A stretch of DNA of 64,000 bases from Antedon mediterranea (taxonomy: Eukaryota; Echinodermata; Crinoidea; Comatulida; Antedonidae). A model generated the notes under the pieces. That model was not told the DNA's origin. It saw only the letters and a list, made by a program, of their open reading frames with translations, and made no database searches. Positions 9,346 to 20,639 of this stretch are shown one piece after another (within the stretch, counting starts at the first letter, position 1; each line of letters begins with the position of its first letter). Location of the stretch: assembly GCF_964355755.1 (NCBI RefSeq), contig NC_092672.1, positions 26,284,501 to 26,348,500 of the forward strand, in the 5' to 3' direction. The translations under genes and the position numbers were made by a program.

Positions 9346-11987
9346 AATTAACTTTACCCATCTGATAAAGGAACCAACTCGAATTACTAAGTATACATCA
9401 ACAGTTTTAGATATTATCATATGTAACCATTCGCAAAAAATGTTGCAATCGGGTGTCATCCATGTAGGCATTAGTGACCACAGCCTAACGTTTTGTACTC
9501 GTAAATCTTTAAAATATAAATTTAACCAACATAAAACTATCAAAATTCTTTCACTTAAGAACTACGATGTTAATATTTTTAATGAGCAATTAACACAATC
9601 TGATTGGTCGCCTGTTCTCGATTCATCAGATGTGGACTTTGCCTGGTGCCCTTTTAAAAAAATATTTGTGTCTCTTATAAACAGAATGGCTCCTCTCAAA
9701 CAGGTGCGCCTAAAACAAAAATCTGAAGAGTGGATGACACCGGAAATATTAAGTGCCATAAAAGAAAGAGACTCACTATTAAATAAGTTCAAGAATAACC
9801 CAAATAGGCCAGACCTTTATGATGCATTTCGTAAGTTACGTAATCGCATACAAAAGGACATAAAGAAAGCAAAATCTGAATGTTTTTTAAATAAGGTAGA
9901 AGTTAACAAAAATAATCCCAATAAACTCTGGAAATGCCTTAAAGATTTGGGATATAAAAATAAGCCACAAAAGGGTAGCACTGTTTCGTTAGATGTTAAT
10001 GGGAATCTTTGCCATAATGAAAGCGAAGTTTCAAATTATTTCAATAAATACTTCGCAAATATTGCTTCCGATTTAATGAAGAAATTGCCTTCTCCCAGTA
10101 ACCTTTTTTGTGTGGGTTCGAATGCCTTTAAAAATTACTATAATAGCAAAATCAAACATGTTTCTGGTTTTTCTCTCGAAGAAATTGACGAGAGCCTTAT
10201 CGAAGAGGAATTGAGAAATCTCAACCCATCTAAAAGTGTAGGCCTTGATCAGATTCCTGCAAAATTTCTTAGAGACGGAGCTCCTAATATTAAAATACCA
10301 ATAACACATATAATTAACCTCTCCATTAAATACGAACGTATTCCCTCGGATTTTAAACTCGCAAAAGTCACGCCCCTTCATAAAAAGAATTCCAGAACTG
10401 AGGCTAACAATTACAGACCTATAAGCATTCTCTCCTCAGTTTCGAAAATTCTGGAGAAGGTGGTATATATACAAGTTTCCGATTACCTTGAAAGGAATCA
10501 ACTTATCTACGATCATCAATCCGGTTTTCGTAGATCATTTTCTACCGACACATGTCTTATCCATCTTAGAGATCACCTTAGAGTTCAAATGTCAAATGGT
10601 TTATTTACGGGTATGGTTTTACTCGATGTCCAAAAGGCCTTTGACTCGGTCAATCATGATATTTTGTGTAAAAAACTTAAGTATCTAGGATGCCGGTCTA
10701 TCGGTTGGTTTCAAGCGTACCTGTCTGGGCGAAATCAGATTGTCGATATTAAAGGTACCAAATCGAACTCTATTGAGATTGGATGTGGAGTCCCCCAGGG
10801 TAGCCTTTTGGGTCCTCTCTTGTTTCTTATTTACGTGAATGACCTACCATCTAGTATCGAAAGTGATTGTAAAGTTGTTTTGTACGCTGACGATTGTGCA
10901 ATTTTTTACTCCCATAAAGATCCAATCGCAATCCAATCTAAACTCCAAAACAATCTCGTATCATGCAATAATTGGCTGATCGACAATCAACTTTCGCTTC
11001 ATATGGGTAAGACCGAATGCATCCTGTTTGGTTCTAAACGTAGATTAAGCAAAGTAAACGAATTCTATATTGATTGCTTTGGAACGACTATAAATGGATC
11101 AAAATCTATCAAATATCTAGGTATTGAGATTGACCAAAATGTATCAGGTGACGTCATTGCCCGCTCTGTTATAAACAAAGCAAACGGCAGACTGAAATTT
11201 CTGTACCGACAATCATCATTTCTTAATTCACATTGTCGCAAAATTCTTAGTTTTGCTTTAATCCAACCGATGTTCGATTATTCGGTTTGCTCATGGTCTT
11301 CTACGGTAAATAAAAATTTAAAATCAAAATTACAAACGACTCAAAACAAAATGGTTCGTTTTATAAAAAAGTTAGGTCCCCGATCTCATGTTGGTCAATA
11401 TCAGCTAAACGACGTTGGTATGTTAAAAGTCCAAGACCGTGTCGAATTTCTTAGAGTCTGTCATGTTTTTAAAATATATAATCATTGTTGTCCACCTTAT
11501 TTATGCAATCGTTTTATTAGAATTTCAGACAGTCATAATTACAATACTAGGGGATGAAATTTTAATTTTAGAATCCCAACTATCAAGCCAATGGCACATG
11601 TGACCTTTTTTTACAATGCTATTAAAGAATGGAATAATTTACCAATTAACATTAAGGAATCACAAACTGTCTGTTGTTTTAAAAGTAAAGTTAAAAAGTA
11701 TCTACAGGAACGTTCACTAGCTCTAGAAACTATTTAATTAGCGCTTCTTCTTTTTTCGATTGTCCTTTTTGCTGTTTTTTGTATTTTTTTTTATGTTGCT
11801 TTGTTTGTCTTTTTTGCTGTTCTTTCAAAGGACCTCATTGGAAACAAGTCCGTAGAGGACTTTTATGAGTTATCCTTGGCATCCTTGTTTTATATTGGTA
11901 TTTTTATATTTGCCAATTTTAATTGTATGTCTGTGATATTTTATGTACTGATGCCGAAATAAATCAAATCAAATCAAATCAAAATCA
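9345..11987 (+). mobile_element. Non-LTR retrotransposon, 5'-truncated (jockey/CR1-like group)
   Basis: It is 5'-truncated inside the endonuclease domain: the open frame begins around 9347 with the end of an AP-endonuclease (the SDHSL motif is visible). It continues through a full reverse transcriptase and a C-terminal region. It ends after a short 3' UTR in a tail of AAATC repeats (11957-11987), typical of target-primed insertion. No clear target duplication was found. It was inserted into the upstream region of family member 4. Clade assignment beyond jockey/CR1-like is not possible by eye. Confidence 0.9.
9347..11557 (+). CDS. Reverse transcriptase ORF of the retrotransposon (truncated, premature stop)
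   Basis: The frame is open from 9347, with the first ATG at 9440. Residues below are counted from that ATG. The end of the endonuclease (VGISDHSL) is near residue 10-17. Reverse transcriptase motifs follow: NPSKSVGLDQIPAKF, motif A LLDVQKAFDSVNHD, motif B GVPQGSLLGPLLF, and the catalytic YADD near residue 481. After the thumb region (SIKYLGIEID) the frame hits TGA at 11555-11557. The same frame then continues with family-like sequence (FNFRIPTIKP, EWNNLP) to TAA at 11735-11737, so the TGA is a premature stop. With a missing 5' end and a nonsense codon this copy is almost certainly inactive. Confidence 0.9.
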   Translation: MNFTHLIKEPTRITKYTSTVLDIIICNHSQKMLQSGVIHVGISDHSLTFCTRKSLKYKFNQHKTIKILSLKNYDVNIFNEQLTQSDWSPVLDSSDVDFAWCPFKKIFVSLINRMAPLKQVRLKQKSEEWMTPEILSAIKERDSLLNKFKNNPNRPDLYDAFRKLRNRIQKDIKKAKSECFLNKVEVNKNNPNKLWKCLKDLGYKNKPQKGSTVSLDVNGNLCHNESEVSNYFNKYFANIASDLMKKLPSPSNLFCVGSNAFKNYYNSKIKHVSGFSLEEIDESLIEEELRNLNPSKSVGLDQIPAKFLRDGAPNIKIPITHIINLSIKYERIPSDFKLAKVTPLHKKNSRTEANNYRPISILSSVSKILEKVVYIQVSDYLERNQLIYDHQSGFRRSFSTDTCLIHLRDHLRVQMSNGLFTGMVLLDVQKAFDSVNHDILCKKLKYLGCRSIGWFQAYLSGRNQIVDIKGTKSNSIEIGCGVPQGSLLGPLLFLIYVNDLPSSIESDCKVVLYADDCAIFYSHKDPIAIQSKLQNNLVSCNNWLIDNQLSLHMGKTECILFGSKRRLSKVNEFYIDCFGTTINGSKSIKYLGIEIDQNVSGDVIARSVINKANGRLKFLYRQSSFLNSHCRKILSFALIQPMFDYSVCSWSSTVNKNLKSKLQTTQNKMVRFIKKLGPRSHVGQYQLNDVGMLKVQDRVEFLRVCHVFKIYNHCCPPYLCNRFIRISDSHNYNTRG

Positions 11988-11989
11988 GA

Positions 11990-12819
11990 TGCCCGACCAT
12001 GACATCGCATAATGATTGAATATGCCAGTAAATTTAAACATTTCCCCAAAAATGAAGTGGTTTTTTTTATTCTGAATAAGTCTGAAAGTTTATGATTGTT
12101 TCTCTGTTTACTTCTATACATTTACATTATTTCCATTGTACAAACTATATGCTGCTATTCTTATTATTATAAAGGATAGACTTTTAAAATACTTTATTCA
12201 TATCGTTTAATGAAAAACATTAATTCCAAAATTTTTAATTGTAATATATATTTGGAAAATTAAAATTATACAGATTGTAGGCATACTAGAATCTAACAAC
12301 AGGCATGATAACAAACCGAATAACTGCTCTTAATCTATCAATTACAGCATATACAAAACATTATTTTACAAACAGTTTCTCATACAAAATAATAACACAT
12401 TATAAAAAGAAAGAAAAAAAAAGATAGAATAATACAAAATGATCATGATAGTACTTAAAAATAAATTCTGTGAAAGTATGATGATGTAAACATGTTGCTC
12501 TCATAATCCTAGGAAATATAAACGATGAATTAAAAAAACGAATGTGTCTTGACCTACAGTACACGTGTAACAAACGCCCATATAACCTCCCACTTGATCT
12601 CGCAAAATTGTTAAACGATGGAGGAAATAGGCCATGCATTATTTATTTCCCTGTATTCATTAAAATGGTACATGCTATGTACATACGGTATGCAAATTTA
12701 AATTGTGTGTGAAGTTGAGAATTTAAAGTTACCTGTAAAATATGTCAACATGAGATTGGAAGTTTTGGAATCTCGGTGAAGTCTTTAGGGTCTATATTGT
12801 TGTTAAAGAGCAAAACATA
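11990..12819. other. Intergenic
   Basis: AT-rich 3' flank of member 5. No gene, RNA gene or repeat could be recognised. Confidence 0.5.
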
Positions 12820-14568
12820 TTAGTAATTAAATATCTTAACAGTGTTTGTTCCACAATTTGCAACAGCTAATCTCCTTGGCTTAAAGCCGATTACAGTGAG
12901 TCCATCTGGAGAATTAATGTCATCATTTATTTCATCTATTCGTTTTATGAATGTACCATTCTTATCAAACAGTTGTAGTTTGTGGTCACTGGACACTATT
13001 AGATTTTCATCCATGTCCATTACAATACATGTAGGGTTCCAAACTGTGCCATCTTCCTTTCCCCCATCTACAATTGTTTTCATAAATGTACCATTTGCTG
13101 AAAACAATTGTATTTTATTAGTATGCCAATCTGGTACTAACAAATTACCATCCATGGTTAAAGTGACGTCATGTGGTTTAATCAGTGTACCTGGTGTTAC
13201 ATCAACTGAACCTGAACCTATCTTGCCCATCAGCTCCCCACTATCAATGTTAAATTTATAAACACATTGAGCCCCTATGTCTGCAATATACAGAACATTT
13301 TTATCATTGTTTACTGCCAAACCAACTGGATATTCTAAGATTCCTTGACCGAATTGAGTAATTATTTTAAACTTCTCATTACACATTACAACACTCTTAC
13401 TTTCGGCGTCACTAAGCATAAAATTATCAATTCCTATTCTATGTACTTTATAGATTTGGACATTTGGAATTTGTATGTTGGCAATAAATGAACCTGATTG
13501 ATTAAATTTCAGTAACTCATTAGAATAGCTTGGTACTAATAAACAACCATCTTTATCTGATGTTACATCTGTCACATGGTATCGGTTATCTATTTTGAAA
13601 GATCCTATGTTATCAATAGTATGTAGAACTGTAGGTAGAACTGTAATATTCACTGGCGAGCCTTTGATGCTAGCAAATCCATTAGTGATGTTCATCTTCC
13701 ATTTACCGACGTCATTGCATGTACTTTTAATGCTGTACCCTCCGCTTCCTATGTCACCTACCACCAATTCAATGTTGTCACGTGATGGATTTATCAGAGT
13801 AGCAGTCAATGCGCAAGTATCCCATTCATCCACATGTTTTACCATCACTGCAAATGGTTGTCCCTTGATAACAGTAATTGATTTATCCTCTTCATTAACA
13901 ATGTACCTTTTATCAACACTTGTGATTTTACCGATTACATTAGAAATAGCATCATCCAGATCTGACTTTATCGTGAAGTTTGGTGTAAGATTATTTGGAT
14001 AAGAGGAAAATTTGTCTTCCATTGTATTTATATTTTGTTTAACTTCTTCAATATCCGATTTGTAACTATCAAGTATGGTTTTACATTCCGGTTTGTCTGT
14101 CATTTCTGTAACTGATGTCTTCAGATTTTGCAATTGCATTTGGTGTTGTTCGAGTTCTTTAACTTGTCTTTCAATTGCTTCCTCCTTTTGCTTACATACA
14201 ATGTCAAGATCCATCATTAGTTTCTCGCTTTCCTCTTTAACTTTTTTTACAACAACTTCTACATGGTTTTCAATCAATTTTTTAATGTAATCTACTTGTA
14301 ACTTAAACTCTCTGTCATCGCTAACTATGGAATTAAAAATGACTTCTAATTCCTGTTTCATATCTGTGGCCTTTGAGATAGCTTCATTTACGATTTTGTT
14401 AAATTCATCTGCTGCAATAATCATAGGTTTGGTGTCATGCTTCTCTGTATAACAACTCACAAAATGTTCACAATCTTTACATGCACTTTTGGTACACGTT
14501 GTACAAAACCGTTCTACTATGTTATCTGGATGATATTGGCATCTGAATGGCACCTCTTGACTCGACAT
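12820..14568 (-). CDS. B-box/filamin/NHL protein, family member 5 (intact, 582 aa)
   Basis: This is the same architecture as member 4 and the longest copy. The frame extends 15 codons further upstream, but I place the start at MSSQEVPFRCQYH because the acceptor TTTACAG directly precedes it, as in all paralogs; the extra codons are intron. B-box ligands are all present (CQYH, CTTC, CKDC, C..H). The filamin repeat (about 198-313) ends ASIKGSPVNITV. The NHL part includes DVTPGTLIKP, a small insertion relative to other members, and ends NTVKIFNY. A filamin loop GDIGSGGYSIK differs from the usual CGKYKIKG type and is shared only with the remnant at 5375..6026. The leader intron is about 1 kb, longer than in members 2 or 4. 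Confidence 0.9.
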   Translation of the reverse strand: MSSQEVPFRCQYHPDNIVERFCTTCTKSACKDCEHFVSCYTEKHDTKPMIIAADEFNKIVNEAISKATDMKQELEVIFNSIVSDDREFKLQVDYIKKLIENHVEVVVKKVKEESEKLMMDLDIVCKQKEEAIERQVKELEQHQMQLQNLKTSVTEMTDKPECKTILDSYKSDIEEVKQNINTMEDKFSSYPNNLTPNFTIKSDLDDAISNVIGKITSVDKRYIVNEEDKSITVIKGQPFAVMVKHVDEWDTCALTATLINPSRDNIELVVGDIGSGGYSIKSTCNDVGKWKMNITNGFASIKGSPVNITVLPTVLHTIDNIGSFKIDNRYHVTDVTSDKDGCLLVPSYSNELLKFNQSGSFIANIQIPNVQIYKVHRIGIDNFMLSDAESKSVVMCNEKFKIITQFGQGILEYPVGLAVNNDKNVLYIADIGAQCVYKFNIDSGELMGKIGSGSVDVTPGTLIKPHDVTLTMDGNLLVPDWHTNKIQLFSANGTFMKTIVDGGKEDGTVWNPTCIVMDMDENLIVSSDHKLQLFDKNGTFIKRIDEINDDINSPDGLTVIGFKPRRLAVANCGTNTVKIFNY

Positions 14569-15556
14569 CTGTAAACAATATTTAGAAAATTGTATTCTTT
14601 GTTTAACATGCATTTCTAGTGTTAAACCTACGAATCATGATTGATACTAGATTGAAACTCAATCACCTAGTTCAAACACAAAGTTAAAGTGATGTATGTT
14701 ATACTAGCAATTTTCTAATTTTTAATCAAGAAGACATCAAAACGTGTGAACGAATACTATTTTAGCAATAACATGTGTAATTTGTGAATTATAATTACAT
14801 TAGAACCACATTGGAGCAATTAATCAAGCATCAAGTTTAGTCTTGTACACTGTCTTGTACGTACAGATGCTGGTTATCTCGCTAGCATAATAATAGAATA
14901 AAAAAGATTATCCGCTGAAAATCCTCAAATGCCGAATAATCTTTATATCCTGGTACCAGTTATATTCTTTGAACAAGGACTAAATCCTTCAGATTTCTTT
15001 TGCTTTGTTGTTTTTTCATGTATGTTTTGTTAATTGGTATGCAACTTATCTTGTATTTTTGTTTTTCGACACACTGTAACTCTCGTGGAAATATCTGCAC
15101 AAGATTTTCCGTTACGTTTACCATAGAGGAAATATTATATTTCCTCCATGCGTTTACTAAAATTTATTCTGTTGTTAGCAATATAGTGATTATGCATTAT
15201 TTCACATAATATGTTAATAATGTTTGAGTTCATTTAAGTCCACACTGTGTATAACACTGTTCTTTGATTTTATTAGGCAAATAAACGTATTTCTTCAGAT
15301 TAAAAAACAGATACTCATCAGTAATAATTAAAACAAATGGTATACAACAACATAGTTAATCAGTTTCAATTAAGTTTTTTTAAATATGGTTTTTGTTTCA
15401 TCAACTCAGATATAAACCTTTCGACTAATATCTCATTTTCGGTTCGTTTATTATTTCACATAATGCATGTTAATTGAATTCGCATCACAGCATATTAATC
15501 TAATAAGTTGTGTTATCTTTGAAGATTAGATGTTTATAGTTTTAAACTCAACTTAC
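14569..15556 (-). other. Leader intron of member 5
   Basis: A 988-bp interval between the leader-exon donor (CTTAC read on the plus strand at 15551-15556) and the acceptor next to the ATG. It holds no recognisable gene. The analogous introns are 145-170 bp in members 2, 4 and 10, so this one has expanded. Confidence 0.55.
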
Positions 15557-15740
15557 CTTATTTTCCTGATTCTGGAACTCCCTTGTAGCATTAACTGATA
15601 TGTTTCCAGTTGTAATATTAGTGGTAGTAATGGTATGTGCTTAACCAATTGTATTCTTTTATAAAACTTACTAACAATGGTGTATGAATGACGTATAGGA
15701 AATAATACAACTATGAACTTTAACCTTTGTCACATAAGAA
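15557..15740 (-). promoter_or_regulatory. Leader exon, TATA box and promoter of member 5
   Basis: The leader exon ends AAAATAAG|GTAAGT at 15557, with a diverged leader motif (TACAAGGGAGTT). TATAAAAG lies at 15656-15663 (minus). The shared upstream block carries ATTATTTCCTATACGTCA (reverse of 15689-15707), then an AAAGTTCAT word and a GTGAC word. ATACGTCA resembles a CRE/ATF half site. Confidence 0.6.
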
Positions 15741-17925
15741 ATAGGTCTAAGTTTAAAAACGTCTGATCTGAGTTTTCTATAGATAATAGTAGGATCTACC
15801 TAAACATTTGTCTTCGTATATTTGATCATTATAAAAATAATAAGCAAAACATTTGGTTTCTGTAGAGAGGAAAACAATACGAAAACATAATTTCCGTTGA
15901 GCACCGCTATTGCATAATGGTTTTAGTTTATTAGGTGTTTATTCAGGTAAACCGTACTTATAGACTACCAACACCAAGTTTATATCTAGCCTAGCTTAAA
16001 CCGATAATAGCCAGTAAAGCACTGGGTAAAAAATTAATGCATAATAGTACAGTACCTACCTATGTGAGGTGCTTGGTTTGCGGCTAAATCCGATAGGTAG
16101 TAAGAAGTAAAGGTAGATTGCGTCCGCCATCATGCCATCTTCAGAATATCAAGTAGAGAAATCTACCAAAAGTACGGTACCGCTCAAGATGTGGCAATGT
16201 CACGCACCTGCCGCATATGTGCCGTTGGAGGAATGTTCAATGATCCAATCCAATTATGGTTGATTTTGGTCAAAAGGGGGACATTAAAATGAATCAATGA
16301 AAACCCTGGGAAAGCACATCAAGTAATTGTGGCTGCCCAGCCACCTCGTTTTAGCTCCAGCAAGACGGACGAAATCATTTTCATCATCAACCGATTATTC
16401 AAATTCCTGAGGTTTATGTCGCATGTCGTCTGTTTCGCCGATCAATTGTGGAGAACTCTATTTTATTTTTTTTGTTTAAAGGTATCCCAGACCTATTTAT
16501 ACTGTTTTAAACAATTCCCAAAGTAGGCCTATCCGTCTTCTCCCGGGGAACTGGAAGTCGCAAGGGCGTCATCAACCTCTCGCATTACTATGGTATCTCA
16601 CACTGCCACTGCGTTTCAGTCTCGCGACGAGCTCCCCTCCTTAATCGGCCTAAAAGTCTTCTTGCCGTGAGAATGACCAGAAGTTGAGCGGCGTGCGTAT
16701 AGGCTAAACGTTGCATATCGCTTCGACGAACTACCTCCTAAGAACAAGAGTACCAATGGAAGGGGTGATATGAAGAGAGGTTATAGGGGCATCTGTTTCG
16801 GTAACGCTCTCACCGCTGCCGCGATGTCTCGCAGAGAGGACTGGGACAGCATATCATGTGTCCGGTCCACAGAGACCGCATCAGGAGCATGCATCGCGAG
16901 ATTACTGTCATTGTGCATCGTGCCTACTACCTGGAAAAATATAGATACAGTACCGAAGAAGCATTTGAATATCAATCTGCATTGTATGAATTCGTTTGGT
17001 TTTTAATGCGTAATACACACTCTTATTACTATATTTCTGCGTGCAATGATGAAAAGTAGACAGACAAGGAGCATTGTTATTATTTTTTTGTCTGTGTCGA
17101 AGTCGAGACAAAGAAGAATAAAGAATGATATATTGACAATAGAATCTGATTAAGTAAATCAATTATTTATCATGTTTCCAATGTACCGTACTTTTATAAA
17201 GTAACAAAAAGTTTAAATCTATCTTTACAGTTTTATACAAATCATCATTTATTTCGGTCAAACTCTGTGTATTCATAGTTCTTACTCTCAAAGCGTATGG
17301 TTTGAAAATCAACAAACTTACTCTGAGTGCATATTATTTGTCCCATTCAATCCCGAATATTACGTTTGGTACAGAAGCTGTCTATTACTTCCAATGTATA
17401 CGTTTTGAGTTAAATTCAGAGAGTATATGTTTAAATCTTGAATTTTTACTCAAGATATAGGTTATGGGATATATTTTGCCTTAGCCTTACTTCTAGGAAT
17501 ATGTTTAGAGTTATAAACCCAATGTTCCTGATCAGAAGGTTGCAAGGCATAGAATTCGGGATCAAACATCAACATGTCTTATTACTGTTTAGTCAGTTCG
17601 TAAATTTAAGTATTTTACGGGATTATGTTTCAAAAACTGCATTTTGCAGTGTAGGCCTACATATAAAAACATCCTGGTTACACGATTAGTCGTTTGTGGG
17701 TTCATCCCATCGCAATTCAAGGGAAACATAGAATATAAATTCTCATGATTTTGTAATATTGTTTTTGATAAAAATAAAAACCAGTTTACCTAAATAATAA
17801 TTAGGAAATAAAGTTTTCTATAAGATATAGCCATAGTAGGCTTAATACAGAATAAGTAGAAAGAAGTTGAATAATAATCAACGCTGATTGTAGTGATTAA
17901 GCATGTAATACAAACATTCTGCTAT
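15741..17925. other. Intergenic; one GC-richer block of unknown origin
   Basis: Mostly AT-rich with no recognisable gene. About 16080-16900 is GC-richer and contains short open frames on both strands (for example 16781-16975 minus, with DMLSQSSLRDIAAAVRALPK). I recognise no domain. It could be a transposon remnant or an orphan exon. Confidence 0.4.
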
Positions 17926-19630
17926 TTAATAATTAAATATTTTTACATTATTTGCTCCGTAATTTGCCACAGCTAATCTCCTTGGGTTATCACTGATTAC
18001 AGTAATTCCAGCTGGAGTATCAATGTTGTCATTTACGTCATCTATTCGTTTTATAAAGATACCAGTCTTATCAAACAATTGTAGTTTATGGTCACTGACA
18101 ACTATTAAATTCTCATCCTTATCCATTACTATACATTTAGGTTTCCAAACCTTACCATCTTCCTCCCCACCATCCACAAATGTTTTTATAAATGCACCAT
18201 TTGCATTAAACATTTGTACTTTATTAGCTCTCCAATCAGGTACTAATAGATTACCTTCACTTGTTAAAATGACATCATGTGGAGCATTTAGTGTATCCAT
18301 TGAACCAATCTTACATATCAGCTTTCCGCCATCAATATTGAATTGATATACATAGTGCCCATCTCTGTCTGCAACATACAGACTTCTTGTTGTAAGGTTT
18401 ACAGCCAAGCCAACTGGGTATTCCAGTATGCCCTTACCAAATTGAGTGATTACTTGAAACGTATCATCACACCATACAACTTTCTGATTTTGGGCATCGG
18501 TAAATACAAAATGACCAATATCTACGTCATGTATCTTATAGACATTGACATTTGGAATTTTTATGTTGGCAATAAATGAACCAAATTTTTTAAATTGTAA
18601 CAACTCATTACAATAACTGGATACTAACATACAGCCGTTTTTATCTAATTTCACATCTGTTACTTTGAATCTGTTGTCTATTTTGTATGATGCTATGTTA
18701 TAAATGGTTTGTACAAGAGATGGTACAACTGTGATATTCACTGGTGAACCTTTGATGCTAGAAACTCCATTAGTGATCTCCATCTTCCAGGCACCTTCCT
18801 CATTGCATCTTCCTTTTATTTTATACTTTCCACACCCCATGATTTCTACCTCATCAACAGCAATGTCGTCACGAGATGGCTTGATCAAAGTACCAGACAG
18901 TGTGCATGTATCGTCACATTCATTCACATTTTCTACTTTCACCGAAAATGGTTGCCCCTCTGTAACAGTAATGTTTTTATCATCTTCGATAACGCTGTAA
19001 CGGTTATCGACACTTTTAATTTCACCGAGGCCTTTTAAAATATAAGCGTTCAGCTCTGTGTTTATTAAGAAGTTTGGAGTAAGATTGTTTGCAAACGAGC
19101 AGAACACCTTCAACATCTGATTTGTATTTAGCAAGTATGGTTTTACTATTCGGTTTGTCTGTCATTTCTGTAACTGATGTCTTCAAACTTTGTAACTGCA
19201 TTTGATGTATTTCGAGTTCATTAATTTGACTTTTATTGAATTCTTCTCTTTGTGTACATACACTTCCAAGGTCCGTCATTAGTTTCTCGCCTTCTTCTTT
19301 AACTTTTTTGACAACACCTTCTACATGTTTTACAATCAGCTTTTTTATGTAGTCCACGTGTGACTTGAATTCTCTGTCACCGCTAATTATGGAATTAAAA
19401 ATAGTTTCTAATTCTTGGTTGACATCTTTAATTGACTTGATCATTTCGGTTACGTTTATGTCAAATTCATCTACTGCATTTATCATAGGTTTGGTATCAT
19501 GTTTTGCTGTATAACACGTCATAAAATGATCACAGTCCTTACATGCACTTTTGGTACAAGTAGTACAATAACGTTCCAGTATGTTATCAGGATGATCTTG
19601 ACATCTTAATTGTATATCTTGACTCGACAT
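17926..19630 (-). pseudogene. Family member 6, frameshifted
   Basis: The copy is almost complete. It starts MSSQDIQLRCQDH at 19630 (acceptor ATTACAG abuts the ATG) with an intact B-box and coiled coil to KYKSDVE. It then lost about 29 bases of coiled-coil coding sequence near 19105-19112. The deletion shifts the frame; the downstream part (SFANNLTPNF, filamin repeat, NHL propeller to NNVKIFNY, about 17926-19115) is otherwise fully open in another frame. As a single lesion it may be a young pseudogene, a segregating allele or an assembly error. If translated from its start, the product would be a B-box plus coiled-coil fragment only. Confidence 0.8.
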
Positions 19631-19711
19631 CTGTAATATTATTAATAATTTTTTAGTTTTAGTTTTCAACAGGTTAACATTCTAGTATTTTAACTATATA
19701 ATAAATATGAT

Positions 19712-19775
19712 AAAATGATTCGAACATGTGACCTCTTGCTTACAGGACGAGTATCATACCACTAAGAGACATTTT
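19712..19775 (-). repeat. tRNA-like remnant in the leader intron of member 6
   Basis: Read on the minus strand it has an A-box-like TTAGTGGTATGATACTCG, an anticodon-arm-like CTCGTCCTGTAAGCAAGAG and a B-box-like GTTCGAATC. The acceptor and T stems pair poorly, so a working tRNA is unlikely. A tRNA pseudogene or SINE head is the better reading. Confidence 0.4.
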
Positions 19776-19998
19776 TTCATACAACTAAAAATACGGAACT
19801 TTCGTCGATGAGCTATGCTCGACGCGATTATAAGATCATGTTCCGAATTTGAGCACTGTTTCTATAATTTGACAGTATAAAGTATATATAATATAGACAC
19901 AGTGCTACGCAACACAATTGATTCACAATTGTTATACAATTGTTTTAGCTTCAATTTATAACTTTTTTTGTAGTTTTGTAATTCGTTATCATACGAAC

Positions 19999-20100
19999 CT
20001 TATTTTCATGAATAACTTCCTCGTAGTCCAAACCTTTAGGTTTTATTCAAAAACATGAGAAATAAAATAATAAAAACTTTAAACTGGGTCACAGTTAAAT
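19999..20100 (-). promoter_or_regulatory. Leader exon and promoter block of member 6
   Basis: The leader exon ends AAAATAAG|GTTCGT at 19999 with TACGAGGAAGTT about 15 bp in. The shared TAACTGTGACCCAGTTTAAA element follows at about 20077-20096. No TATA box is evident here. Confidence 0.5.
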
Positions 20101-20429
20101 AACTCTGTGAAAAACTCCATTCTCACACCTCTATGAGGTTAATTGTGTGTGTTAGCATGGTCTTTGCAAAGATGTATATATGGGGAAAAATATTAGTATT
20201 AAGCATAGCATCTAGTTTGCTAAACAAATATAAAGATCACCCTCTTTTAGTTTAAAAAAGTAGTCAAAACCTTAGGAGTGCGTTTAAATTACTTTGTATG
20301 ATATTAACTGTTATACTATTCCCGCTGTGATCTTTATCACGGCAGGAAGGGTGGTCACAGGTAGAACACAAACAAACGTATGTTTTGATAATGATTAAAT
20401 GGCAATTGTAATACTATGTATAACTTTAC

Positions 20430-20635
20430 CTTATCTTCATGATTTGTAACTTCCTCGTACGTAGTTCTAATCTTAGGTTTGTAATGAAGTGATTATTAAC
20501 AGTGACTTGGTACGGTATGCTTTCATACAAATGAGTAACAAAGGAGTACGAATGGCGTAGGTTTTTAATAGAGTGCGTTATCAGTGACTTGGTTAGCTTT
20601 CATACAAATCAGTAACAAAAGTTTATATTTAACTG
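20430..20635 (-). promoter_or_regulatory. Second leader exon with a duplicated TATA region
   Basis: A further leader-exon copy ends AAG|GTAAAG at 20430 with the full TACGTACGAGGAAGTT motif, but no coding copy lies between it and member 6. Upstream, a segment with a TATA-like TATGAAAG is present twice (20520-20527 and 20597-20604) in a tandem repeat of about 77 bp. It could be an alternative first exon for member 6 or the relic of a deleted gene. Confidence 0.45.
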
Positions 20636-20639
20636 TATG

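Noticed and set aside
14569-14613. An N-terminal extension of member 5 (15 more codons upstream in frame)
   Set aside because: It crosses the conserved splice acceptor TTTACAG; paralogs start at MSSQ.
16329-17162. A small gene in the GC-richer block at 16.1-17.1 kb
   Set aside because: Only short, overlapping frames on both strands with no recognisable domain or splice structure.
19712-19775. A working tRNA gene
   Set aside because: A- and B-box-like words are present but the acceptor and T stems do not pair well.
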